Shown: positions 34,556-46,498, counted from the first letter of the stretch. The stretch is 64,000 nt of DNA from Corythucha ciliata (GCA_038030265.1 CM075938.1:46183189-46247188), one strand, 5' to 3'. Notes: generated by a model from the sequence alone, not told the origin. Program-made: numbers and translations.

Positions 34556-35140
34556 ATTAATTCGTAACTCCACAACACCACTCACACCATCGGGTCATCT
34601 TGAGACTTGGAATCGATTGTACTCAACATCGTTCAAAGGAAGAGCTTACAAGCAAGTGTTTCCCAACATTCACACTAAAATGTGGTTCGGCAACGAATTC
34701 ATCTCCAAGGACTGTGTAAAGACAATATGTAGACTTAGAGCAAACCAGGGTCTGAGTCAACATTACCTGCATAGACCGGGAACAGTCCCAGCAGGTAACT
34801 GCGAAGTATGTTGGACACAGGGCACCCTAGAACATACTATAATGGAGTGCAGCAGCTATCGTAACCAAAGGACCCTATTTATTGACAATATTACTAACCT
34901 CATCACCTGTCCCTTTAACTACAGCACAATCTTATCGTCTAATTCCATCCCGCTATATGAGGCTTTATACAATTTCACATGTTGCTATCGACTTCAAAGT
35001 TTGACCCATCTTATTAAAGCTTATTAAATAATTGTACCATATGGCTGTATGGTCCTCCGCCAATGCCATAAAAAGAAAAGAAAGAAAGAAAGAAAGAAAG
35101 AAAGAAAAGAAAGAAAGAAAAAAACAAAACAAAAAAAAAC
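34554..35140 (+). mobile_element. 5'-truncated LINE, 3' end with GAAA tail
   Basis: One frame to a stop at 35025-35027 encodes the C-terminal zinc-knuckle-like tail seen after RT in Jockey-type LINEs: CRLRANQG, then CEVCWTQGTLEHTIMEC. A short 3' UTR ends in an A-rich (GAAA)n run (35077-35120). The truncation point abuts PLE-2 at 34555. From 35140 to 35318 I see nothing but low-complexity sequence. Confidence 0.7.
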
Positions 35141-35318
35141 AGGATTTTGGTAGTTAATGAGCAAATTTTCAACGAAATTACATTTTTAAAAAATTAAAAA
35201 AGCCAGGCCCACAAAAATTGCTGGTTTGGGGGGGGGGGGCCCACCCAATGCTTATTGAGTAGCTTTTTGAGCCAAACCCAACCCAGCTTTTTAGTGCATT
35301 TCATTCTGAAAATGCACT

Positions 35319-36134
35319 ATTGGTCTCGTCGTGATGGTGTTAAAAAAGGGTCATGTCATGTTTTTTTCATGTTTCAGAACCTCTAGAACACGAATTCAGT
35401 GGTCTCCGGAATTCATATATATATATATATAGCCGTTTCCTTGTTAGCACGATAACTCTCGTAGAAGTTGATTTAGCGGAACGCGCTTTGGCACAAAAAT
35501 CAGTAGTCATAAGACCACTGCGTAGGTATTGCATTTGGGCCAAATCGGTCAAGGTGGAGGGGAGGGGAATCGGGCTTGAAGTCGTCAAAAAATCACTAAA
35601 AATCACCAGTTGATTCTAGAAGCATCATATTCGGTACGTATACTCCATGTCAGACTAGCCTTTGATTCCCATTTTCATTTTTTGAAAAAGTCAAGGGGGA
35701 GGGGGTGGTGCCCCCAGGTGGAAGTAAGTGTGTGGTCTTGTTAGCACGATAACTCTCGTAGAAATTAATTTAGCAGAACGCGCTTTATCTAAAAAATCAG
35801 TAGTCATAAGGCCCCGGTCGGTATTGCATTTGGGCCAAATCGGTCAAGGTAGAGGGGGAAAAACAGGGGTTGAAATGGTAAAAAAATCACTACAAATCAC
35901 CAGTTGATTCCAGAAGCATTATATTCGGTATAATGATTCCATTTTGAAATAGCCTTTGATTCCCATTAAGTTCAGCTTAAACAAACCCGGCAGCAAACAG
36001 TACGAGGGAGGGTCAAACATAAACGAAACAAATCATGGTCTCAACATTACTACTTCTGGGACGGCTTAGGGTATCCGTATACAAAATGAAATGCACTCTT
36101 TCCGACCGCCAGCTGCCGGAGCGAAATTTTTTTA
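35319..36134 (+). repeat. Interspersed element with about 297-bp internal tandem units (copy 1)
   Basis: Left edge CTATTGGTCTCGTCGTGATGG and right edge AGCTGCCGGAGCGAAATTT are shared with 53965-55685, which defines the element. Two internal units start with CGATAACTCTCGTAGAA at 35451 and 35748. No terminal inverted repeats and no coding capacity; the class is unknown. Confidence 0.6.
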
Positions 36135-36239
36135 ATGTTGGATTTTGGCGCCACTCACGATTTTTGTGCAAATGGAAAATGCTACAATTCGCGCCACCTC
36201 GTGGGCGGCTAGAATTGAAAAGGCGCACTTGTGTACTGT

Positions 36240-36709
36240 TGTTAATTGTTATTAAACTTTTAACAATAAAATTGAGCGGAGTTAGGAGCTGCTCACCATT
36301 GAGGGGGGGGGAACAATTAGGTAAAAGGGGGTAATCGAAGGGATAGGAGGATTATCATAAAAGGACGTACCCAACGATTTCAACCGATGCCGAGCAGAAG
36401 ATTTTCGCTACGTCCAGACAAGTGGTCTTTCTTGGACGGCGGAGAGGACACCACAACTCAATCGTAGCCGTCTTTCTTTTTCACGTGCACACACGCCACG
36501 GTTACATAGTACCCAACATAACTTAAAACTTAACGTCGAATGAATGATGAACGTTTTTTTTTTTCCGAGCAGGAAAAGTTCGGCCACACTCGTTAGTCGT
36601 TCGGTTTTTTGGTGTTATAGGAAGGGGAAGATAACGATGAACATGAGGGGGAAAGAGGAGGGTGCAAAGGGACAAGAAGCATAAAAGTAAAAACAAACAA
36701 AACTGAACA
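36240..36709 (-). repeat. BEL 3' LTR
   Basis: It differs from the 5' LTR by a handful of substitutions and small indels, implying insertion not very long ago. The purine tract immediately inside it marks the start of plus-strand synthesis. Confidence 0.9.
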
Positions 36710-36743
36710 TCCCCACCCCCCTGAACAACATAAGTTCAGCACA

Positions 36744-38267
36744 TCAAACTTTAGGATCGTCCTCCACAGGCAGAGGAACGATTTTGACCGCCGGGCGACG
36801 GTATTAACGGACGGCTCTTCTTCCGTTCTCAAATGTAACAGTACGAACAGTCACCACTCGAACATGGCCATCCTTTCCACGGTGTATGCTAATGATGCGG
36901 CCTGTTGGCCAAGCAAGTGGAGGCGCATTATCTTCCTTGAGAAGGACTAACATTCCTGGTTCCAGAGGGGGAGAGGGTTTTAGCCACTTTGGACGAGATT
37001 GGAGGAGATTCAAATATTCGCGCCGCCATCTGGACCAGAAGGTGTTTTGCAGATGCTGAACTAACTTCCAGCGTTTGAGGTTATTGACTGGTGCCCCTTC
37101 CCGAACCGGAAATGGAATAGCCACGAGGGGACCTTGAGTCAAGAAATGCCCTGGAGTAAGCGTGTCAAGGTCACTAGGGTCCGCGCTTAATGGGGTCAAT
37201 GGACGTGAATTTAAACAACCTTCAATACGAGTAAGAACCGTGGTCATTTCCTCATAAGTAAGAGTGACGTTTCCGAGAATTCTATTCATTTGAAGTTTCA
37301 CTGACTTAATTAAACTCTCCCATAGCCCACCAAAGTGAGGCGCTGAAGGTGGAATGAATTTCCATTCGATACCTTTGGAAAGAAACGTATTTAGGAATTT
37401 GTTGTCTCGTTGTAGCTCAATCCAGAATTTCCGCAACTCTTTATTGGCACCGACAAAATTTGTGCCGTTGTCGGAATGGAGAGACACACACAATCCACGA
37501 CGCGAAATAAATCTGTCAAGGGTGGCTAAAAACGCTTCACTGCTCAGCGATGTCGTGATTTCTAGATGGCAGGCCTTGGTAGCCATGCACACGAATACGC
37601 AAACCCAGGACTTCATAATTGGTGCCTTACGCAAAGAAGAAGATTTGATCGAAATAGGATCGAGGCAATCTAATCCTGTTTCCAAAAAGGATTTTCTGGG
37701 AGAGGCACCGGAAGGTGCATTAACACGAGAGGGGGGTAAGTTCCCTATGCGCGGTGGTTCCGGTACTCTAGGAAGACAAACACTTCGCACACAACGACGT
37801 CCGGAGACAATCCAAAACTGGCGCGAAATCATAGCCATCAAATTTGATGGGCCAGGGTGTCCAAATTGAACGTGGTAGAAGGAAATGATCAGATCAGAAA
37901 GGACCGATCTACCGGGTAACAAAATGGGATGTTTAACCGTTTGCTGCAGATTTGCAGCTTCCAAGGGACCACCAACACGAAGTACTCCGTCGTCATCTAA
38001 AAACGGAACTAACCGCATCAGCGTTTTTGGCAACTGTTTGCCTGCCTTCAAATTACTCATTTCTTGCCCAAAAGCCTCGGATTGTGTAAATTTAATCCAG
38101 AAATTGAGAGCTTGCCGCATTTCGGCAGTTTTCAAAGGGCCAACTAGCCTAACGGACTTTTTTTTACAAAACCGAATTACGTAACACGTGACCTTTTGCA
38201 ATTTCAGCAGATCCGAGAAACGACTCAAAGACAGGAATAGTGGACGGCTAGAACTCAACCCACCCAC
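36744..38267 (-). pseudogene. BEL pol C-terminus: integrase
   Basis: A frame from 38267 carries the integrase with FYHVQFGHPG (zinc-binding region, partly corrupted), LHSDNGTNFVG (second catalytic D), HFGGLWESLIKS (catalytic E) and CLNSRPLTPLS. The C-terminal part includes GRIISIHRGKDGHVRVVTVRT. A shift at about 36800 moves the true end to a TGA at 36744-36746 after LPVEDDPKV. The first catalytic D region is degraded by shifts. Confidence 0.82.
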
Positions 38268-39789
38268 CAGATTCCTTTAACCAAGCTGGGCCAGACCACC
38301 ACAACGAAAATGATAATAAACTAGAGGGCAATAGACCCCTACTGGCGCAATCCGCTGGGTTTGTCGGAGAGGGCACATACTTCCAGCTGGATGCTATCGT
38401 CAATTGCTGGATCAAATCCACTCTATTTCCGACAATAGTCTGCCATTTAGTCGGGCAAGAATTTATCCAATGCAAAACTATCATTGAATCAGTCCACAGG
38501 AAATACAGATCAAAAATAATGTGGCCTTCAAAGATTTGGCGAACAGCACTGAATAATTGTGCCAACAACAACGCACCAGACAGCTCCAAGCGAGGAAGCG
38601 ACAACTTTCTTTTTTCTGGGACGATTCGAGTCTTTGATGTGAGCAAAAAGGTTCTCGTTTCATCATTCGACCGGGTGACTAAATAAATCACCGCAGCGTA
38701 GGCTACTTCGGAGCTATCACAGAACCCATGAAGTTCAAATCTGGGACTTCGTTCCGAAGAACGAAAAGATCGAGAAATACGCACTTTACTGAATTCTTGG
38801 AACTCTGATTTCAATTGGGACCATTGAGCTAAAAAGTCTGGGGGGAGTGCATCATCCCAATCTAAATTCCTACTCCAGATTTGTTTCAGTAAAAGTTTTG
38901 CCAGTAATATACTAGGCGATAAATATCCCAAAAGATCAAAGATTTTGGCAATATGGGAAGGAACGCCCCGTTTTGTGGGTGTACTCGATTCTGCAGAAAC
39001 AAGGAATGTAAATGTGTCATCATCGGGTTGCCAGTGGACACCTAAAACTTTACGAAAGTTACTACATTTGTCAAAAGACATTCCATCAAGTGGCGGTTTG
39101 TCTTCAGGGCTAACGTGAGCCAGGACTTCAGGTCGATTCGAGAGCCATTTTCGCAAGTGGAAATGACCTCTTTTTAGGAGTAAATCGATTTCTTTCTGTA
39201 AGGCTGTTGCTTGCTCCACATTTTCACACGAATAAATGAGGTCATCGACGTACGTGTAATTACGTAAAACGTCAGATGCGAGGGGAAAATTATCCTTTTC
39301 GTCATCACACAATTTGTGCAACGTCCGAATAGCGAGATACGGTGAACATGACATGCCAAAAACAACAGTCTGAAGGGCGTAGGTTTCGATCGGTTCGTCT
39401 TCTGACGAACGCCAAAATATTCGTTGATATTTCAAGTGTTGTGGATTGACCCTAATTTGGCAGAACATTTTTTTAATGTCGCCCGTCAAGACCACAGGAT
39501 TTTGCCGAAATAATAAAAGGATCGAGACTATCTCTTTTTGAAGTTTTGGTCCGGTCAGTAAACAATCGTTCAATGAACGGTTGTTGGTAGTCCGACAGCT
39601 GGCGTCGAACACAACTCTCACTTTCGTGGTATCGCTATCCAGCTTAACTACGGCGTGATGGGGTATAAAATAGCCATCACGATCTTCGCAGTCGGAAATC
39701 TTGACCATATAACCAGCTTCAATATTGTCAGCCATACACTGTTTATAATCAGAATGCAACTGAGGATTCTCACGAAATCGTTTTTCCAA
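38248..39789 (-). pseudogene. BEL pol: reverse transcriptase and RNase H
   Basis: A 513-codon open frame: KVRVVFDASCRT, LTGDIKKMFCQI (first RT aspartate), VVFGMSCSPYLA, then the catalytic YVDD at about 39250. The BEL-specific LGVHW and GYLSPSILLAK follow. RNase H begins at LHGFCDSSEVAYAAV and includes LPRLELSGALLLA and WTDSMIVLHWI. This segment is intact but is out of frame with both gag-protease upstream and integrase downstream, probably through single-base indels. Confidence 0.9.
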
Positions 39790-39937
39790 AGCCTTAAAAC
39801 GGCGGAGGGCGATCGACTTCGATTCACCTAACTGGGGTTCACCTGGCTGAAATAATAATGGAACGACGTATACTGTCCACTCGGTTCCTTTTGAACTGAC
39901 TCAATGAAAACTCGTTCGCAAAATGCCGAATTTGGGT

Positions 39938-42019
39938 CTATTCGCGTGCTTTGGGGTACCTTTTCAAGCGACCAAAAGGATGATACCATGTCTTCCAATG
40001 ATGAGGAGGAGGAGACAAACAGAGAAGTAACTTCCGGAGGGGGGGGGCATTACATATCGCTTTATGAATGAGAAATTTCTCATTGTGGACAGGGCCAGTC
40101 AAAACCCAACCAAGAAGCGTTTCCAGAGCGACGGGACTACCTTCCCTTCCAACACGCTTGCGACCAGTGACCAAGTGAGGGTAAAGATCCGCACCAATCA
40201 AAATATTGACGTCTCCTGGAATGCCAAACGACGGGTCGGCCAACGGCAACAACCTGACGTGGTCCCACAATTGTGGTTCCAAATGAGCCGAGGGAAGAGA
40301 CCCACTGATATCTTTGATTCAAAGTGCTTGAATGGAAAATGAGGGTGAATCGGACACAGCGGGAGTGAATCGAAGGTGAACACTCTTGTTTATGCTGCAC
40401 ACGTCAGACTTAGCTAAACCCTGAATGGAAAAGTGAGACTTCTCTACTTTTAAACCTGCTCGTGCGACAAATGAGTCAGTTACGAACGACGACTGACTAC
40501 CGGAATCTAGCACGCAACGTGCTAAATGAGTAGAACCATCCGGAGCCTTGACATGCACCATAGCGGTGGCTAACAAAACGGTGCTGGGGTGACGCGTCCT
40601 AAACGAGGCCAAACCTAAAAGAGGTTGAGGGTTACCTTTTGGCCCAGCATAGGGTTTCACCTCACCAAAATGAAGGAGAGTGTGGTGTTTCCTCGAGCAA
40701 GTTCCACATTTTTGTTTGCTCTTACAATTGCGCGAAACATAGTCCGCTGCTAAACAAATGGCACAGTGTCTTTTGGTTCGCACAGCTGAAAAGCGACCTT
40801 TAGGATCCAAAGACAAAAAATTCTTACATGAGCTGGATGCATGTGCGAGATCGCAAACAGCGCAGTTGACGGGGTTCCTACTAACGACGTGAAGAGCTCT
40901 TTTTGTACTTTCCTTCCGAAAGCAAGCAGAATTTTGATTCGTGGAGGACGGAATATCCGTACCTACCTGCCCTGAGGCTTTGAGCGAATGAATACGCCTC
41001 TCCAAAAATTTAATTAAGTCGTCATAACTGGGATTTCCCGAGGCTGAACTCGCCTCGAATTGCTCACGTGTTGAACGATCGAGTTTCCTTAAAAGAATTG
41101 CCATCAATGGAAACGCCCAAGACTCCACTGGAAATTCAAGGGCTCGAAGAGCTGCCAAATTAGCCGAGAAAGTATTGACCAAATCGATTAAAGAATTTAT
41201 GTCTTTTGTAAGGGAGGGGCAATCCAAAATAGTTGTGAAATACATGACAGCGGCACTTCGAGTATCGTCGTAGGTTTTGAGAATTATATCCCACGCGATT
41301 TGAAAATTATCGTTATTAATGGGAACGCACTGAATTTTTTCGAGTGCGGGGCCTTTTAAACTCGCTCTTTAGTAATGAAGCTTTCGAACGTCCGGTATGG
41401 AGGAATCTTGAATAATTAAAGAAACAAACATAGTTTTAAAGCCAAGCCATGCTTTTGCATCACCATCAAACGACGGGAGCACAATGGGTGGCAACGAAAT
41501 ACCTGAAGGTGCAAATTGTTGGCTCGGACCACATGGTTCAGCCTTTGCTTGGAAGCCTTGAAAAGTTGTATCGGGTGCACAACCATTCTATTTGTTGTCA
41601 AATTGAGGGGTTTTAATTGATCTTTCATACGGCTGCTCATTACCCAAGGAGGCCCTAGATCCCACACTCCCACTCTTAGAACCACAAATCGACGAAGAGG
41701 CTGACGTCGCCTTTCCTCCGTCAGATACTGGGGGGCTGCGTTCTTTTTTGATTGATTTAACCGTTGCTTCCAAAAGGAAACAAAGGCGATTAAATTCAGA
41801 CAACATCGACATTATTAAAGTTTCAGTCAATTCCGCGGGGAAATCGTCCACCGCAAGGAGGCGATAAAATATTTCCTCAAAAATGGTCCTTTGGCTAAAC
41901 AAATGTTTCGCTTCAAGAAATAGGGCATCAGACAATGTATTTTCCTCGTTTAAGGACTCTAACCGGCTAATAACGAATTTGAGACGCGAATATTCCTTTT
42001 TAATTTGAGTGACGTCCAT
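39938..42019 (-). pseudogene. BEL gag and aspartic protease
   Basis: The ATG is at 42019 in a single frame to 39938, broken only by in-frame stops near 41586, 41375 and 40320. Order: coiled N-terminus (MDVTQIKKEYSRLKFVISRL), the BEL gag core (LPSFDGDAKAWLGFKTMF), and Cys/His knuckles (CAVCDLAHASSSC, CAICLAADY, CGTCSRKHHTLLH at about 40870-40680). Then protease with CVLDSGSQSSFV near 40500 and the end GADLYPHLV and ETLLGWVLTGP. It would form the particle core and process the polyprotein. Confidence 0.85.
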
Positions 42020-42356
42020 TTTGCGAAATTACAAATTGAAAACAAAATAAACAAACGTGGAGCGTCTCACTATAACAAAGTAACAGGTGGATGTGGAGGG
42101 GTTACAAAAAAAAGTTCGCTTCGACCCTCCCTGTGAAAAGATGGCAACGAAGAGACGGAACGACGGCGCTAAAAACGCTAACGTGAGCAAAAAGGGTGAA
42201 TAAGAAAGAAGAACCGACAAGCTATCCCCTCGCCCAAGGTTTCATCCGTTACTTACAACAACTCACAAAGTGTGAAGGCTGAACTTATTCTTTGAACAAC
42301 AAAGACAATTAAAAAAGTAATTAAACTGGGCCGAATCCGGACCCTTGGAGGACCAA

Positions 42357-42828
42357 TGTTAATTGTTATTAAACTTTTAACAATAAAATTGCGCGGAGTT
42401 AGGAGCTGCTCACCATAGGGGGGGGGGGAATTAGGTAAAAGGGGGTAATCGAAGGGATAGGAGGATTATAAAAGGACGTACCTCACGATTTCAACCGATG
42501 CCGAGCAGAAGATTTTCGCTACGTCCGGACAAGTGGTCATTCTTGGACGGCGGAGAGGACACCACAACTCAATCGTAGCCGGCTTTCTTTTTCACGTGCA
42601 CACACGACACGGTTACATAGTACCCAACTTAACTTGAAACTTGACGTCGAATGAAATGAATGAATGATGAACGTTTTTTTTTTCCGAGCGGGAAAAGTTC
42701 GGCCACACTCGTTAGTCGTTCGGTTTTTGGGTGTTATAGGAAGGGGAAGATAACGATGAACATGAGGGGGAAAGAGGAGGATGCAAAAGGACAACAAGCA
42801 TAAAAGTAAAAACAAACAAAACTGAACA
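42357..42828 (-). repeat. BEL 5' LTR
   Basis: Read on the minus strand it begins TGTTCAGTTTTG and ends CAATTAACA, followed by the primer site. It is the 5' partner of the LTR at 36240-36709. Confidence 0.9.
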
Positions 42829-42939
42829 ACTGTTCTTGAGTGGTGAGGCAAGTAAGCGAATAAAAGTTTGGAAAGTGCTAATATACGTGCCCACTCTTCT
42901 TTTTCGAGTTTGTCTGGAAGACCCTCGGAGAAGACGTTC

Positions 42940-43320
42940 AGGCCCAGGTTGCGGTGCACCAGGTGCTCGGGGGATCCGTTTAGATGTGAAATTCTTCTTT
43001 AGCGCCTCATAAAACGCCCTCACAATGATGTTTGGGTTGCTTTTGACACTCTTGTCAGGAAAATTCTCGGAGAGGACGGCCCCCGGCGGCGGCGGTTTGG
43101 GGCGCACCAGGTGTCCGCGGAGTGTTCGCCGAAGCCATATTTGAATTCAGCGCCCCAAAAAAACCCCCCACAATGATTTTCGATTGGCTTTTTTGGATTG
43201 TGTCATGAAAAGCCACGGAGATGACGTTTACGGTCAGGTTCTGGTGCACTAGGTGTTCGGGGGTCAATTTGAACATCATATTCGTGATCAGCGACCTCGA
43301 AAACCCCCAATCAATTCTTA
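42940..43320. repeat. About 165-bp tandem repeat, 2.5 copies
   Basis: The phrase GGTGCACCAGGTGCTCGGGGG recurs in diverged form near 42950, 43105 and 43243. Each is followed by a TTGAA-containing stretch and CCCCCACAATGAT-like text. Non-coding. The next 200 bases to 43500 show nothing further. Confidence 0.5.
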
Positions 43321-43499
43321 CACTTATTTACCAATCTTCCAAAAGGCCTCCCAGATAAAGCATTTTTTGAATGCATTTTTGGCTGCAGCAATGCAATTTC
43401 CGGTTTCTCCCTAATGAAAATTAGGTAAATTTTTTACAAATAATTTTTGGAAGCGAATGCAAAAAACCGCATTCCGATCCGTCCAGGACACAAAATTTC

Positions 43500-44020
43500 C
43501 CTTTTTATGACGTTTTTTCGCGTATTTTACCTCGACTATATGAAATTGAGAAGGAAGTGATGAAGTGTGGAAAAGCCGCTAATTCGCGGCTTCTGAAGGC
43601 AATTTCACGGGGGCCTTGGAGAAAGATTCGCCCGGGGGCGTCAAATGTAATGTTCAAGTCCGGCACTGCCTTGAACTGCTCCAGGGCCGAACCCCGAAAA
43701 CAGTCGTCTCTTTCGCTCTCCCATACTGTACAAACGGGTCGTTTTGCTCTCCGGACAGATTTTTTTTGGGCTGCAAAAATGACCATAGGAACAGTCGAAA
43801 AAGTTGGGAAACTGACAAAATAATGCCAGGAAATTTGAGGAAAAAAAGGCAGGAATCCAAGAAAAACGCCAGGAGACTGAGTAAATGTTTGGAAACTGCC
43901 AATATTGCCACGAAACCGACAAAAAAGTTTGGAAACTGACGAAAATGGCAGGAAACGGACAAATGAGTGATGAAACTGAGGAAAAAGTTTAATTTTAATA
44001 AGTTAAAATTTTCAAACACA
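43500..44020. repeat. Mixed low-copy sequence and degenerate GGAAACTGAC repeat
   Basis: The part from about 43780 to 43990 is a diverged tandem repeat of about 20 bases around GGAAACTGACAAAAATGCCA. 43500-43780 is unassigned. Confidence 0.4.
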
Positions 44021-44029
44021 AAAAAAACT

Positions 44030-44345
44030 AACCACAGCAAATCTGAAAACCACAGCAAAGCTTGACGTAACCACTGCAAAACTCCAAACCACAGTAAACT
44101 ACAATCACAAAGAGGAACCAATTAAAAAGGCCCAACCACATCAAATCAGCAAACCACAGCAAAACTCCACATCACAGCAGAGTACCATGCAATAGCAAAG
44201 CTCGGCGTAGCCGCAGCAAAGTTCGTAACCACTGCAAAACTTCAAACCACAGTAAACTGAAATCTCAAAGACTGGCCAACCACAGGAAAGTACAAACCAT
44301 ACAAATATAATTATAAACATAGTAAAGCTCCAGTCAGAGTAGAGG
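44030..44345. repeat. Degenerate AACCACAGCAAAGCTC tandem repeat, second locus
   Basis: Same unit type as 8029-8340, at least a dozen diverged copies with a period of about 18-22 bases. Confidence 0.6.
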
Positions 44346-44469
44346 AAATTTAAAGCACGGAAATACGCCATCGTCAGTCCCTCTGTCTTCTGTGTAGTTT
44401 TGGTCACAAGATGCAAGTATCCGTCTTTTGGAGTAAATTCGTTCGAAAAATGAGTTGAGTCACATGGCT

Positions 44470-45170
44470 AAACCGACTATTAGCGGTTAAACTAAAGATT
44501 CTCGCTCGATTAATGACTAAATTGAGAGTTATAAAATTGACTTAACTGACCATTCGCACCTTGAAAATGGCTATACTGACGAATGGGGCCCTGAAATTGG
44601 TAAATTCAACTCACTTTGCCCTAAAAATTCGAAAAATAATGATTCATGCCTTGACGACTTAATTGTGCACCAAAAATAGCCAAAATGGCTATTCGTGCCC
44701 TGAATTTGGCAAATCTGACTCAAATTCCACAGAAAAATGGCCCGAAAAATGGGGACCGACCGAGTTCGGCACTAAAAAAGGGCCGAAACTGACCATCGCT
44801 CCTTGAAAATGGCTGGGCTGACCATTCATGCCCTACAAATAGCCTGACTGGCTATTCACGCCCTGAAATTGGCAAAGCTGACTTATTTGATCCTAAAAAT
44901 AGCCAAACCATTTATTCGAGCGCTAAAATTTTTAAAATCTGACTCAATTGGATCGAAAAAATTCCTAATTAGTGCCCTGAAAATGGCATAACGAACCATT
45001 CGCGTACAAAAAATTTCCAAACTGACTATTTTTGCTCCGTGAAAATATCCGAATTGACGTGTCGCGCCTTAAAAATAGCTAAAACGGCTAGTCACGCCCT
45101 AAAATTGGCCAAATCTGGCCATTAGCTCTTTAAAAACGACCGAACTGACGTTTCGTTGAAAAACCAGTCA
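44470..45170. repeat. Degenerate CCTAAAAATGGCCAAACTGAC tandem repeat, second locus
   Basis: Same unit type as 11640-13680: phrases CCCTAAAAAT, GGCCAAA, CTGACTATTCG repeat roughly every 28-35 bases with strong divergence. Confidence 0.6.
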
Positions 45171-45457
45171 AAAAAGGAGCAAAATCGAAATTCTTTGGCC
45201 ATCCCAACGTATTTATGAATCTAATTTCTTGGTGTTGTTCAGAATGGCCTGTTTCTGGTATAGAATTACCACTTCGGGGATTCACAGAACCATACCCATG
45301 TCAAAAAAACATTTTTCACCCAAAAAAGTCGAGTTTGTACGAAAAAGGCAACATTTACGAGGCGAACAGCAGTCAAGGCGTCTATACGTTAAAATTTGAA
45401 ATAATTGAAAACGACCATTTTCAGTCTTAAGGACTTTTCAAGGGGGCAAAGGCTCAC

Positions 45458-45590
45458 GCCGGCAGAGGAATGGACCACACCATATTCGATGTTTTCAACA
45501 GTGAGTGTGACAGATGTACCAAAACAGGAACAGGGTTTGTAGTTTAGCCCCCAAAATAGGCACTCGCGTTCCGTGCAGTGTGACTTGTAT
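45458..45590 (-). other. Candidate Cys-rich exon, possibly POLA1-related
   Basis: A minus-strand segment between a CAG acceptor (before 45590) and a GTGAGC donor (after 45458) reads YKSHCTERECLFW then YKPCSCFGTSVTL. The spacing of cysteines and CFGTSVTL loosely recalls the C-terminal zinc module of DNA polymerase alpha (CPSCGTE-like). The nearby N-terminal exon encourages the idea, but the resemblance is weak and other exons are absent. Confidence 0.22.
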
Positions 45591-45814
45591 CTGGACACTT
45601 CGAATGAATGTCGAATTTCTTACCGACTCTAACAGAATCTGACCATCATGATCATGAAGAAGACATCACTGAGGAAAACCGGGAGTCGAGTGTAAAGCTA
45701 CCATCGTTCGACGGTGGTATTCTACTGATATTACACGGCAAGTGTTCAGGAAACTCGTTGAATTCAAACAAGGGCGAAAAAGGACGCGAATAAATATATA
45801 AAACCACAACTCAC

Positions 45815-45925
45815 CATCGTCCACAATCCAGTCGTCATCCTGTCGCTCCAGCACTTTCTTCGAGTATTCCCTCTCGTCGACAACATCGTACACACTCTCC
45901 AAATTGCCCACCTCGTATTTATTTA
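45815..45925 (-). CDS. POLA1: DNA polymerase alpha catalytic subunit, N-terminal exon
   Basis: The minus strand encodes KYEVGNLESVYDVVDEREY followed by SKKVLERQDDDWIVDD, then a GTGAGT donor at 45814. Insect and vertebrate POLA1 share a (V/I)YDxVDExEYSK then DDWIxDDG block near residue 40-70, which this matches closely. The enzyme starts DNA chains with primase during replication. The acceptor is uncertain: AG before 45911 gives a phase-0 start, while including KYE needs one further up. The following exon (expected to contain GYxEDGRE) was not found in the adjoining 2 kb, so this is either a gene with long introns or a captured fragment. Confidence 0.6.
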
Positions 45926-46245
45926 AAAAAAAAAATTCGCTTGTTGATGAAACAGCGCTTATAATTGCGAATCTAATACAAAATCGGCATGGAAAATGAA
46001 CAATTTTATTCCCGAGTTTAATTGGTCTCATTAGCAGATAGATTGCTGTCTCTAGACATTCCGTTCAGTGGTTGCGGTAAGATTTGCGGGAAGATTACCC
46101 ACAGCATTTCAATATGGCGGGGAACGGCCGTCTTCATCGTCAGAAGCGTCCTCTCCTCATAACTTCGTCGAGGTGAATTGTCCATTCTCCGTACGCCTTT
46201 CGACGGGACCTTTGAAATTTAGCTACCGCTTTATGGGTACGTTAC

Positions 46246-46284
46246 TTTAATTCGTTGTTTGGCCTGATCGTCACTGGTGCTCAT
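46246..46284 (-). CDS. Candidate first coding exon of the POLA1-like gene
   Basis: An ATG at 46284 opens MSTSDDQAKQRIK, ending in phase 0 at a GTAACG donor. That is compatible with the phase-0 acceptor at 45911. Fly POLA1 also starts with an acidic-serine then AKRQR-like segment. The expected basic linker between the two is missing, so this pairing is tentative. Confidence 0.25.
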
Positions 46285-46498
46285 GTCTTTAGTTTGTGAT
46301 CCGATGATGTCGGATGTCGCGAACGCGGCCTGCTCACGGCGAGTTCGTGCGGTGGCAAGGTACGTCCTTCGTCCGTTTTGTCGGCTATTCGGCGGCGGTT
46401 CATCCCTTCCCCAAGCAATGGAGAGTGATAATTGCAACAATCGCTGAATACTTCCACTGTAAAGGTGACGCATCTTCGAGCTTTTGTTGTGTTGTTTT

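Larger units (their letters stand above)
36240..42828 (-). mobile_element. BEL/Pao LTR retrotransposon with ACTGT target duplication
   Basis: Near-identical LTRs at 36240-36709 (470 bp) and 42357-42828 (472 bp) begin TGTTAATTG and end CTGAACA. They are flanked by ACTGT at 36235-36239 and 42829-42833. The element runs on the minus strand. Its polypurine tract (36710-36722) borders the low-coordinate LTR. A site at about 42327-42356 (TGGTCCTCC on the minus strand) resembles the complement of tRNA-Tyr with changes. Complete in structure, but gag-pol has several stops and shifts. Confidence 0.93.

Noticed and set aside
37354..37869. 171-codon plus-strand frame
   Set aside because: Antisense shadow of BEL integrase.
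42712..43107. 131-codon minus-strand frame over the BEL 5' flank
   Set aside because: It crosses the LTR boundary and the 165-bp tandem repeat, so it is a chance frame.
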